6,015 nucleotides of DNA from Gammaproteobacteria bacterium. GTDB lineage: Bacteria; Pseudomonadota; Gammaproteobacteria; Steroidobacterales; Steroidobacteraceae. The notes beneath the pieces are model-generated. The model was not told the origin of the DNA and searched no databases. It worked only from the letters and a program-made list of their open reading frames with translations. Positions 1 through 6,015 of this stretch are shown piece by piece (position 1 is the first letter of the stretch; every line of letters begins with the position of its first letter). Location: NCBI GenBank assembly GCA_009923475.1, contig RFTM01000122.1:1-6015 (forward strand), in the 5' to 3' direction. Made by a program: the position numbers and the translations under genes.

Positions 1-809
1 CCCGTCGCCTCGATGAGGTCCCCCACCACGCGGCCGATCATGCGGCGGATGGTCTCGTGGATGAGCCGCCGCCCGCCGAGGCCCGGATGACGGGCCAGCG
101 CCTCGTCGTGCGCGCGGCCGAAGAGCGCCACCTCGCGCAGCGCGTCGACCTCGATCAGCCCCGCGCGCAGGCCGTCGTCGACGTCGTGGTTGTTGTAGGC
201 GATGGCGTCGGCGAGGTTCGCGAGCTGCGCCTCCAGCGAGGGCTGGCGGCGCTGCAGGAAGCGCTCGCCGAGCTCGCCCAGCGCGCGCGCGTTGGCCGCC
301 GAACAGTGCTTGAGGATGCCCTCGCGGGTCTCGTAGGTGAGGTTCAGGCCGTCGAAGTCGGCGTAGCGCTCCTCAAGCAGGTCGACCACGCGCAGCGACT
401 GCAGGTTGTGCTCGAAGCCGCCGTGCTCGCGCATGCACTCGTTGAGCGCGTCCTGCCCGGCGTGGCCGAACGGCGTATGGCCGAGGTCGTGGGCGAGGCA
501 GATGGCCTCGGTGAGCGCCTCGTGCAGGCCGAGCGCGCGCGCGATGCTGCGGCCGATCTGCGCGACCTCCACCGAATGCGTGAGCCGGGTGCGGTAGAGG
601 TCGCCCTCGTGGTTCACGAACACCTGCGTCTTGTAGACCAGGCGGCGGAAGGCGTTGGAGTGGATGATGCGGTCGCGGTCGCGCTGGAACTCGCCGCGCG
701 TGGCCGGCGGCGGCTCGGGGAAGCGGCGGCCGCGGCTGGTCGCGTCATGCGCCGCGTACGGCGCGAGCGGCGCGTCGTTGCCCGGCGCGCCCGTGGGATG
801 TCCGCTCAT
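1..809 (-). CDS. dgt: dGTPase-like HD-domain triphosphohydrolase, C-terminus cut by the window edge
   Basis: Hydrolyses deoxynucleoside triphosphates, classically dGTP, to the deoxynucleoside and tripolyphosphate in the cytoplasm; a role in dNTP pool balance is known for the family. 269 codons are visible and the frame is open to the left edge. The HD metal site is complete: H78 (in [10 protein letters not shown]), H107-D108 (in [14 protein letters not shown]) and D201 (in [12 protein letters not shown]). Upstream lies the conserved [17 protein letters not shown] segment. [11 protein letters not shown] and the later [11 protein letters not shown] are also typical of the shorter Dgt-like subfamily. 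ATG at 807-809 overlaps the aroB stop as ATGA. There is no convincing Shine-Dalgarno sequence, so translation is probably coupled to aroB. It is the last visible gene of the aroK-aroB-dgt run. Family assignment is secure; substrate preference among dNTPs is not visible in the sequence. Confidence 0.95.
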   Translation of the reverse strand, partial: MSGHPTGAPGNDAPLAPYAAHDATSRGRRFPEPPPATRGEFQRDRDRIIHSNAFRRLVYKTQVFVNHEGDLYRTRLTHSVEVAQIGRSIARALGLHEALTEAICLAHDLGHTPFGHAGQDALNECMREHGGFEHNLQSLRVVDLLEERYADFDGLNLTYETREGILKHCSAANARALGELGERFLQRRQPSLEAQLANLADAIAYNNHDVDDGLRAGLIEVDALREVALFGRAHDEALARHPGLGGRRLIHETIRRMIGRVVGDLIEAT

Positions 810-1927
810 GACAGGTGCGCTTGCAGCGTCGCCTCGAAGGCGTCGGTCGGCCAATCGTCGCTGAGGAAGGCCTGGCCGATGCCCTTCAGCAGCACGAGGC
901 GCACGCGGCCGGCGCGCACCTTCTTGTCGAGCCGCATCGCGGCGCGCGCGGCGTCGGGCGTGACCGAACCGCGCGCCTCGGTGCGCAGGCCGAGCCGCGC
1001 CAGCAGGGCATCGAGCCGCGCGGCGTCGGCCGCCGGCAGCCAGCCGGCGCGCTGCGACATGCCGGCCGCCATCGCGAGGCCGACGCCCACCGCCTCGCCG
1101 TGCAGCCAGGGGCCGTAGCCCGTGACGGTCTCGATGGCGTGGCCGAAGGTGTGCCCGAGGTTGAGCAGCGCACGCTCGCCGGTCTCGCGCTCGTCGCGCG
1201 CCACGATGCCCGCCTTGATGGCGCAGCAACGGCGTACCGCATGCGTGAGCGCGGCGGGCTCGAGCCCGAGCAACGCGTCGGCGTTCGCCTCCAGCCAGGC
1301 GAAGAGCTCCGCGTCGCAGATGAGCGCGTGCTTGACCACCTCGGCGAGGCCCGCGCGCAGCTCGCGCGGCGGCAGCGTACGCAGCGTCGCGGTGTCCGCG
1401 ACCACCGCCTGCGGCTGGTGGAACGCGCCGATGAGGTTCTTGCCGCCCGGATGGTTGACGCCGGTCTTGCCGCCGACCGAGGAGTCGACCTGCGCGAGCA
1501 GCGTGGTGGGCAGCTGCACGAAGCCGATGCCGCGCTGGTAGCAGGCGGCGGCGAAGCCCGCCATATCGCCGACCACGCCGCCGCCGAGCGCGACGATGAG
1601 GTCGTCGCGCGCGAAGCGGTTGGCGACCAGCGCGTCGATGATGCGCGAGACGGTCTCGAGGGTCTTGTGGCGCTCGCCGTCGGGCAGCACGATCTCGAGC
1701 AGCGGCGGGGCAGCGGCGCCGCGCGCGGCCGCGGCGGCGGACTGCAGCCGCGGCGCATGCAGCGGCCCGACGATGTCGTTGGTCACCACCGCCACCTTGC
1801 GCGCGCCCTGCGGGCCGCCCAGCACCGCGCCGACCAGCGCGGCGTCGCCCAGCAGGCCGTCGCCGACGTAGATCGGATAGGAGCGGTCGCCGAGGCCGAC
1901 CGTGAGCGCGGGGGTCGGGGAGGTCAC
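806..1927 (-). CDS. aroB: 3-dehydroquinate synthase
   Basis: Converts DAHP to 3-dehydroquinate, the second step of the shikimate pathway, using NAD+ and a divalent metal; cytoplasmic. The 373-residue length is close to the family's usual ~360. NAD-binding and substrate motifs are in order: DGERHKT (83-89), [11 protein letters not shown] (115-125), [20 protein letters not shown] (139-158) and KNLIGAF (163-169). The three metal ligands are E196 (AEVVKH), H259 (LNLGHTFGH) and H276 (LHGEAVGVG). I chose the GTG start at 1925-1927 because it overlaps the aroK stop as GTGA and places the N-terminal [14 protein letters not shown] strand correctly. The open frame continues upstream through aroK, and the first in-frame ATG lies inside the NAD site. 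There is no clear ribosome site, so coupling to aroK is likely. An Ala-rich stretch (residues 63-73) is a small loop expansion. It appears intact. Confidence 0.97.
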   Translation of the reverse strand: MTSPTPALTVGLGDRSYPIYVGDGLLGDAALVGAVLGGPQGARKVAVVTNDIVGPLHAPRLQSAAAAARGAAAPPLLEIVLPDGERHKTLETVSRIIDALVANRFARDDLIVALGGGVVGDMAGFAAACYQRGIGFVQLPTTLLAQVDSSVGGKTGVNHPGGKNLIGAFHQPQAVVADTATLRTLPPRELRAGLAEVVKHALICDAELFAWLEANADALLGLEPAALTHAVRRCCAIKAGIVARDERETGERALLNLGHTFGHAIETVTGYGPWLHGEAVGVGLAMAAGMSQRAGWLPAADAARLDALLARLGLRTEARGSVTPDAARAAMRLDKKVRAGRVRLVLLKGIGQAFLSDDWPTDAFEATLQAHLS

Positions 1928-2499
1928 CGCGCCAGTATACGGTCCGCCGACCGCGGCACGTCGTACCCCTGCGCCCGCAGCCCCTCGACCACGCGCCGTA
2001 CCACCTCGGCCACCTGCGAGCGGTCGGTGCGGACGGTGACCGCGGCGACCTCGGCGTAGAGCGGGGCGCGGTGCGCCATCAGTTCGGCGAGCCGCGCGGC
2101 GGGGTCGGCGACGCCGGCGACCAGCGGCCGGTGGGCGTCGCGGCGCACGCGCGCGGCCTGCTGGGCGACCGAGGTCTCGAGGTAGACGGCGGTGCCGCGC
2201 TCGCGCAGCACGCCGCGGTTCTCGGGCAGCAGCACGGCGCCGCCGCCGGTCGAGAGCACGATGCCCTCGCGCGCCGTCAGCTCGGCGATCGCGTCGCGCT
2301 CCCGCGCGCGGAACCCGGCCTCGCCTTCCTTGTCGAAGATGAGCGGGATGTCGACCCCGGTGCGCCGCTCGATCTCGGCGTCGGAGTCCACGAACGGCAT
2401 GCCGAGCAGGCGCGCGAGCCGCTTGCCCACGGCCGTCTTGCCCGAACCCATCGGCCCCACCAGGAAGATGTTCCGGGACCCGCCCGTGCCGCCGCCCAT
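1924..2499 (-). CDS. aroK: Shikimate kinase
   Basis: Phosphorylates shikimate at the 3-hydroxyl with ATP, the fifth step of the shikimate pathway; cytoplasmic P-loop NMP-kinase fold. It has 191 residues, against a usual ~170-190. The Walker A motif is GPMGSGKT (15-22). The shikimate-binding residues are D40 (in FVDSD), R64 (in GFRARE) and GGGA at 85-88. The lid arginine is R124 in HRPLV, and the RAPLYAEVA motif follows. ATG at 2497-2499 gives a short lead-in ([15 protein letters not shown]) to the P-loop strand. Another ATG nearby at 2508-2510 is out of frame. The Shine-Dalgarno sequence is weak. It is the first gene of the minus-strand operon and overlaps aroB by GTGA. AroK and AroL cannot be told apart on motifs alone; aroK is preferred because of the neighbouring aroB. 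Confidence 0.96.
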   Translation of the reverse strand: MGGGTGGSRNIFLVGPMGSGKTAVGKRLARLLGMPFVDSDAEIERRTGVDIPLIFDKEGEAGFRARERDAIAELTAREGIVLSTGGGAVLLPENRGVLRERGTAVYLETSVAQQAARVRRDAHRPLVAGVADPAARLAELMAHRAPLYAEVAAVTVRTDRSQVAEVVRRVVEGLRAQGYDVPRSADRILAR

Positions 2500-2565
2500 G
2501 CTTCAAGCATATCCCACACCCTCCCCGGCGCGTCCCTGCGGACGTTCCGGTAACATGGGGCGTGC
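2500..2565. promoter_or_regulatory. Divergent intergenic region between aroK and the PBP1A gene
   Basis: These 66 bases must hold the start signals for both divergent transcription units if each has its own promoter here. It is the only sequence in the window that is noticeably less GC-rich in patches (AAGCATATCC, GGTAACATGG). TAACAT at 2551-2556 resembles a plus-strand -10 element, and TATGCT (read on the minus strand) lies just ahead of aroK, but neither has a convincing -35 partner. CGTCC-ctgc-GGACG at 2531-2544 is a perfect 5-base inverted repeat with a 4-base loop; whether it is an operator or chance is unknown. The promoter function is inferred from gene orientation only. Confidence 0.45.
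2557..2560 (+). promoter_or_regulatory. Probable ribosome binding site for the PBP1A gene
   Basis: GGGG ends five bases before the GTG at 2566. An in-frame TAA at 2551 rules out any start further upstream, and the next in-frame ATG (2695) would remove the membrane anchor. GTG at 2566 is therefore the only sensible start. Confidence 0.5.
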
Positions 2566-5034
2566 GTGAAGATCCCCCTCCCGAAATTGGCCGTCTGGGC
2601 CGGCGCGGCGCTCGCGGCGGCCATCCTCGGCATCGCCACGCTCATCTCCGGCGCCTACCTCTATGTGCAGCCGTCGCTGCCGAGCGTCGAGGCGATGCGC
2701 CGCATCGACCTGCAGGTGCCGCTGCGGGTCTATTCGCGCGACGGCAAGGTCATCGCCCAGATCGGCGAGCAGCGCCGCATCCCCGTCACCTACGACGAGG
2801 TGCCGGAGATGGTCCGCAAGGCCTTCGTGGCCGCCGAGGACGACCGCTTCTTCCAGCACTCGGGCTTCGATTTCGCGGGCATCCTGCGCTCGCTCGCCGT
2901 CAACCTCATACCGGGGTCGCGGCTGCAGGGCGCGAGCACCATCACCCAGCAGACCGCGCGCAACCTGTTCCTCACCCAGGAGCGCACCTGGCGGCGCAAG
3001 GTGCAGGAGATGTTCCTCACCTACCGCATCGAGCACGAGTTCTCGAAGCAGGAGATCCTCGGGCTTTACCTCAACGTCATCAGCTTCGGCAAGCGGACCT
3101 ACGGCGTGGCCGCCGCGGCCGACCTCTACTTCGGCAAGAAGCTCGACGAGCTGACGCTCGCCGAGGCCGCGACCCTGGCGCGAGTCCCGCAGGCGCCCTC
3201 GCGCTACAACCCGATCTCCAACCCCGAGGCCGCCGCACAGCGCCGCGGTTACGTGCTGCGCCGGATGCGCGAGATCGGCTACATCGACGAGGCCACCGAG
3301 AAGGCGGCCGCGGCCGAGACGGTGCGCGCGCGCGAACATGCGCAGTCCTTCGACGTCGAGGCGCCCTATGTCGCCGAGATGGCGCGGCTCGAGCTGGTGC
3401 GGCGCTTCGGCGCGGCGGCGCAGAACGAGGGCTGGCGCGTCATCACCAGCATCGACTCGCAGATGCAGGAAGCGGCCAACGCCGCGCTGCGCGAGGGCCT
3501 GCTCGACTACGACCGCCGCCACGGCTGGCGCGGTCCGGTGGCGCGCGCGAAGCTGCCCGACGTCGAGTCGCCCGATGCGCTGCTCGAGCTGCTCGAGAGC
3601 CATCCGTCATCCGGCCCGCTGCTGCCGGCGGTGGTGCTGGAGGTCGGGCCGAAGTCCGCGCGGCTCTACGCGCGCGAAGCGGGCTTCGTCGAGCTCGGCT
3701 GGGAAGGCATGTCCTGGGCGCGCCCCAAGCGCGGCCTCGGCACCGGGCCTTCGCCCAAGCGCGCGGCCGACGTGCTCGCGAACGGCGACATCGTCTACGT
3801 GACGGCGCACACGCCGCCCGCGCCGCGACCGGCCGCCGGGGCCACCGCGCCCGCGGCCGCGCCCAAGCCGGTGATCGAGCTCGCGCAGGTGCCCGAGGCC
3901 GCGGCGGCGCTGGTCGCGCTCGCGCCCAACGACGGCGCGGTGCGCGCGCTGGTCGGCGGCTTCGACTACTTCGACCCGAAGGCCGGCAAGTTCAACCGCG
4001 CCACGCAGGCGAAGCGCCAGCCCGGCTCGGGCTTCAAGCCGTTCCTGTACTCGGCCGCGCTCGAGAACGGCTTCACCGCCTCGTCGCTGATCCTCGACGC
4101 GCCGTTCGTCATCGACGATCCCAGCATGGAAGAGGCCTGGCGCCCGGAGAACTCGAGCGGCGACTTCGAAGGCCCGATGCGCCTGCGCGAGGCGCTGGTG
4201 AAATCGCGCAACCTCGTGTCGATCCGCCTGCTGCAGGCGATCGGCATGTCGCCCGCCATCGCCTACGCCGAGCGCTTCGGCTTCGAGCGCTCGGCGCTGC
4301 CGCGCAACCTGACCATGGCGCTCGGCACCATGAGCGCGACGCCGCTGCAGGTGGCCGCGGGCTACGCGGTGTTCGCCAACGGCGGCCACCGCATCCAGCC
4401 CTGGTTCATCGAGCGCATCGAGGACCCGACGGGCCAGGTGCTCTACCAGGCCGCGCCGCGCCGCGCGAGCTGCGCCGGGACCGACGCCGCCGAGACCACC
4501 GGCGACGGCAACGGCTGCCGCCTGCCCGAGGACCGGCGCGCGCCGCGCGTCATCAGCGCCGCCAACGCCTGGCTGATGACCGACATGATGCGCGAGGTGA
4601 TCACCCGCGGCACCGGCCGCCGCGCGCTCGCGCTCGGCCGCAGCGACCTCGCCGGCAAGACCGGCACCGCCTGGAAGGCGAGCGCGGGCGGCTACATCAC
4701 CAACCGTTACGTGTCGGTGTTCGCCGGTCTCGCGCCGGCCACCGCCCCGCGCCTCGCGGCGGTGGTGATCATCAACGAGCCCGGCGCCGGCGCGTACTAC
4801 GGCGGCGACGTGGCCGCGCCGGTGTTCTCGAAGGTGGTCGGCGGCGCGCTGCGCCTGCTCGCGGTGGCGCCCGATGCGCCGCTGCAGGGACCGGTCGACC
4901 AGATCCCGGACTCCGCGCCGATGCCCGACGAGCTGCCCGAGCCCTTGCCGCCGACGCCGGAGCCGGGCGCCGCGGTCACCACCGTCGCGCAGCGCGGCGA
5001 AGACGGCGCGGCGCGCGGCGGGGCGCGTCGATGA
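2566..5034 (+). CDS. mrcA: Penicillin-binding protein 1A with an FtsI-like C-terminus (hybrid)
   Basis: A class A PBP polymerises glycan strands from lipid II (GT51 domain) and crosslinks stem peptides (transpeptidase domain) in the periplasm, anchored by one N-terminal helix. The 822 residues begin with GTG. The membrane segment is at about 9-34 (LAVWAGAALAAAILGIATLI). The GT51 domain has catalytic E91 in EDDRFFQHSGFD, GASTITQQTARN, and a second glutamate, E148. The spacing of 57 matches the E. coli PBP1B pair. An OB-like insert follows (WEGMSWARP) with an Ala/Pro-rich linker at about 416-435. Transpeptidase motifs are S488-G-F-K491, S547-R-N549 and K698-T-G. Up to the KTG motif everything is PBP1A, including RALALGRSDLAGKTG. 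After it, PBP1A would continue with TNDxxDAWFAGY and a GFD segment. Instead there is GGYITNRYVSVFAGLAPA, YYGGDVAAPVF (744-754) and a proline-rich tail (771-822), which is the FtsI C-terminus. The TGA overlaps murE as ATGA. All three catalytic motifs are present, so a folded enzyme is possible but unproven. PBP1A identity of residues 1-695 is near certain; the hybrid reading is strong. Confidence 0.93.
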   Translation: MKIPLPKLAVWAGAALAAAILGIATLISGAYLYVQPSLPSVEAMRRIDLQVPLRVYSRDGKVIAQIGEQRRIPVTYDEVPEMVRKAFVAAEDDRFFQHSGFDFAGILRSLAVNLIPGSRLQGASTITQQTARNLFLTQERTWRRKVQEMFLTYRIEHEFSKQEILGLYLNVISFGKRTYGVAAAADLYFGKKLDELTLAEAATLARVPQAPSRYNPISNPEAAAQRRGYVLRRMREIGYIDEATEKAAAAETVRAREHAQSFDVEAPYVAEMARLELVRRFGAAAQNEGWRVITSIDSQMQEAANAALREGLLDYDRRHGWRGPVARAKLPDVESPDALLELLESHPSSGPLLPAVVLEVGPKSARLYAREAGFVELGWEGMSWARPKRGLGTGPSPKRAADVLANGDIVYVTAHTPPAPRPAAGATAPAAAPKPVIELAQVPEAAAALVALAPNDGAVRALVGGFDYFDPKAGKFNRATQAKRQPGSGFKPFLYSAALENGFTASSLILDAPFVIDDPSMEEAWRPENSSGDFEGPMRLREALVKSRNLVSIRLLQAIGMSPAIAYAERFGFERSALPRNLTMALGTMSATPLQVAAGYAVFANGGHRIQPWFIERIEDPTGQVLYQAAPRRASCAGTDAAETTGDGNGCRLPEDRRAPRVISAANAWLMTDMMREVITRGTGRRALALGRSDLAGKTGTAWKASAGGYITNRYVSVFAGLAPATAPRLAAVVIINEPGAGAYYGGDVAAPVFSKVVGGALRLLAVAPDAPLQGPVDQIPDSAPMPDELPEPLPPTPEPGAAVTTVAQRGEDGAARGGARR
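4651..4671 (+). other. Junction between PBP1A-type and FtsI-type coding sequence
   Basis: These codons read AGKTGTA. PBP1A enzymes and FtsI enzymes share this motif, so in a GC-rich genome the two genes can carry nearly the same bases here (GCC GGC AAG ACC GGC ACC). Upstream codons (RALALGRSDL) match PBP1A. Downstream codons (WKASAGGY, then FAGLAPA) match FtsI. The crossover must lie inside or immediately beside this block. No repeat, insertion sequence or other mobile-element trace flanks it. The exact breakpoint cannot be seen without the parental genes. Confidence 0.75.
4669..5034 (+). other. ftsI: ftsI (PBP3) 3' segment fused in frame to the PBP1A gene
   Basis: This part encodes the last lobe of an FtsI transpeptidase domain, the septal class B PBP of cell division. 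The FAGLAPA strand is followed by PRLAAVVIINEP, then YYGGDVAAPVFSKVVGGALR, the usual FtsI ending. A 52-residue Pro/Asp/Glu-rich tail ends in GGARR. The rest of ftsI (membrane anchor, pedestal, SxxK and SxN) is not in the window. The segment meets murE through a 4-base ATGA overlap, the tight ftsI-murE join expected in the division and cell wall (dcw) cluster. This independently supports the ftsI origin. Assignment is from family knowledge, without a database search. Confidence 0.8.
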
Positions 5035-6015
5035 GCGCGGTGGCGCTGCAGCGGGTCTGCGCGGAGCTCGCCCGTCCCCCGGCCGGTCTCGAGGTCGAGG
5101 ACCTCTCGCTCGACAGCCGCACCGTGCGCGCCGGCGGGCTGTTTCTCGCTTGTGCCGGTCGCCGCACCCACGGACTCGCGGCGCTGGACGAAGCGCTGCG
5201 GCACGGCGCGCGCGCCGTGCTGTGGGAGCCGGCTCCGGGCGTCACGCCGCCGGCGGCGGCTCCCGGCGTGTGGATGGCGCCCGTCACGGGGCTCGGCCGG
5301 CAGGCGAGCGCCATCGCGGACCGTTTCTTCGATGCGCCCTCGCAGCGCCTCGCGGTCACCGGCATCACCGGCACCAACGGCAAGACCACCACCGCTTGGC
5401 TGCTCGCGCAGGCGCAGCGCGGCGCCTATCTCGGCACCTTGGGCGCCGGCCTCCCGCCCGACCGCGTGACGCCGGGCGAGCTCACCACGGCCGACGCGGT
5501 CACGGTGCAGCGCCAGCTCGCCGCGGTGCGCGCCGCGGGCGCCGACTGCGTGGCGATGGAGGTCTCCTCGCACGCGCTCGACCAGGACCGGGTGGCCGCC
5601 GTCCGGTTCCGTGTCGCCGTGTTCACCAACCTGACCCGCGACCACCTCGATTACCACGGCACCATGGAGGCCTACGGCGCCGCCAAGGCGCGGCTCTTCG
5701 AGATGCCCTCGGTCGAGGCGCGGGTGATCAACGTCGACGACGCCTTCGGCGCCGAACTCGCGCTGCGCCACGCCGGCAGCGGCGCGCTGTGGCTCGCCTG
5801 CCGCACCGCGGCGGGCCGCGAGGTCGCCGCGCGCTGCATCGTGGCGGCGGCGCTCGCCGACGAGGTCGTGGTCACCGACGACAACCCGCGCAGCGAGCCG
5901 CCGCAGGACATCGCCGCCGAGATCGTCGCCGGCCTGCCCGCGGGCGTCCCGGTGCGCATCGTGCACGACCGCAGCGCCGCGATCCGCGGCGCGCTGGCCG
6001 CGGCCGGCGCCGATG
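5031..6015 (+). CDS. murE: UDP-MurNAc-tripeptide synthetase with internal in-frame deletion, 3' end cut by the window
   Basis: MurE adds the third stem-peptide residue (meso-diaminopimelate in most Gram-negative bacteria) to UDP-MurNAc-L-Ala-D-Glu in the cytoplasm with ATP. ATG at 5031 overlaps the upstream TGA, and GGGG at 5020-5023 is a plausible ribosome site. 328 codons are visible. The N-domain has LDSRTV (27-32). The ATP P-loop is GITGTNGKTTT (111-121). The substrate region is MEVSSHALDQ, then FTNLTRDHLDYHGT (198-211), with the carbamylated lysine at K219 (GAAKARLF). DNPRSE at 284-289 marks meso-DAP specificity. K219 to DNPR is 65 residues here against about 189 in E. coli (K224 to D413, from memory), so some 124 codons are missing. 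Lost are the GxFN segment, the GRME linker, DYAHTPDAL and GCGGDRDxGKR. These include ATP- and ligand-contact regions, so the product as read should be inactive. Whether the gap is in the genome or in the assembly is unknown. Confidence 0.9.
   Translation, partial: MSAVALQRVCAELARPPAGLEVEDLSLDSRTVRAGGLFLACAGRRTHGLAALDEALRHGARAVLWEPAPGVTPPAAAPGVWMAPVTGLGRQASAIADRFFDAPSQRLAVTGITGTNGKTTTAWLLAQAQRGAYLGTLGAGLPPDRVTPGELTTADAVTVQRQLAAVRAAGADCVAMEVSSHALDQDRVAAVRFRVAVFTNLTRDHLDYHGTMEAYGAAKARLFEMPSVEARVINVDDAFGAELALRHAGSGALWLACRTAAGREVAARCIVAAALADEVVVTDDNPRSEPPQDIAAEIVAGLPAGVPVRIVHDRSAAIRGALAAAGAD
5805..5855 (+). other. Deletion junction inside murE
   Basis: Residues up to TAAGREVAAR look like the middle of the MurE central domain, where strands follow WLACR. 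From about IVAAALADEVVV the sequence is the strand just before DNPR in the C-terminal domain, which normally follows GGDRDxGKRxxM. The join is probably near the Arg-Cys-Ile codons (5832-5840). Reading frame is kept. The surrounding bases are GCG-rich and could provide short direct repeats, but the missing partner is not available to prove this. Confidence 0.65.

Noticed and set aside
57..1118. Long plus-strand open frame (353 codons) opposite dgt and aroB
   Set aside because: Low-complexity Arg/Ala/Val-rich translation with no motifs, antisense to two well-supported genes. High GC suppresses stop codons and yields such frames.
815..2059. Plus-strand open frame of 414 codons opposite aroB and aroK
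   Set aside because: Antisense shadow; composition is typical of the complementary strand of GC-rich genes and there are no domain features.
806..2506. A single 566-codon minus-strand frame that could suggest a fused AroK-AroB protein
   Set aside because: The upstream part is read out of the aroK frame and is Arg/Ala filler. The AroB protein starts at the GTG at 1925-1927, which overlaps the aroK stop.
2555..2569. Four-codon upstream reading frame (ATG...TGA) whose stop overlaps the PBP GTG start
   Set aside because: No ribosome site precedes its ATG and such short frames are common by chance; the GGGG inside it more likely serves the GTG.
2566..5034. Reading the whole gene as an ordinary PBP1A
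   Set aside because: Correct for the first 695 residues, but the sequence after KTG has FtsI-type YYGG and AAPVF segments and lacks the PBP1A-type DAWFAGY continuation.
4600..5900. Mobile element or phage involvement at the two joins
   Set aside because: No terminal repeats, transposase, integrase or composition change was seen; both joins are seamless coding sequence.
4797..5966. Minus-strand open frame of 389 codons opposite the PBP 3' end and murE
   Set aside because: It spans two real genes on the other strand, is His/Arg/Gly-rich without motifs, and has no believable start context.

Overview
The window is a very GC-rich stretch (around 70 % or more by eye) of bacterial chromosome from a beta- or gammaproteobacterium. 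Grounds are the protein families: a Dgt-like triphosphohydrolase, AroB, AroK, a large class A penicillin-binding protein of the PBP1A type, and a MurE with the DNPR motif of meso-diaminopimelate-adding enzymes. Also relevant is the aroK-aroB-dgt order placed head to head with a PBP1A gene. I cannot fix the order or genus from the sequence alone. There is no sign of phage, insertion sequence, CRISPR, tRNA or rRNA.

Left half, minus strand: a tight operon aroK -> aroB -> dgt, read right to left. Each junction is a 4-base start/stop overlap (GTGA at 1924-1927, ATGA at 806-809). AroK and AroB catalyse two shikimate-pathway steps and dgt hydrolyses dNTPs; dgt runs off the left edge. All three proteins look intact where visible. 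A 66-base gap (2500-2565) separates aroK from the divergent right half.

Right half, plus strand: a peptidoglycan pair, a PBP1A gene (2566-5034) overlapping murE by ATGA at 5031-5034; murE runs off the right edge. Neither gene looks normal. The first is a clean PBP1A up to the KTG motif of its transpeptidase domain. From that motif on it matches the C-terminus of FtsI (PBP3), including the YYGG and AAPVF segments, and then meets murE exactly as ftsI does in the dcw cluster. I read it as an mrcA::ftsI hybrid joined inside the shared KTG-coding bases (about 4651-4671). The second, murE, keeps frame but lacks roughly 124 codons between its carbamylated-lysine region and the DNPR motif, around 5805-5855.

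So the right half carries two in-frame joins about 1.2 kb apart in essential cell-wall genes. Either the chromosome has been rearranged to give a hybrid bifunctional PBP and a shortened MurE, or the assembly has wrongly joined and collapsed GC-rich sequence. The sequence cannot decide between these; read mapping across both joins would. These two joins are the main points of interest.
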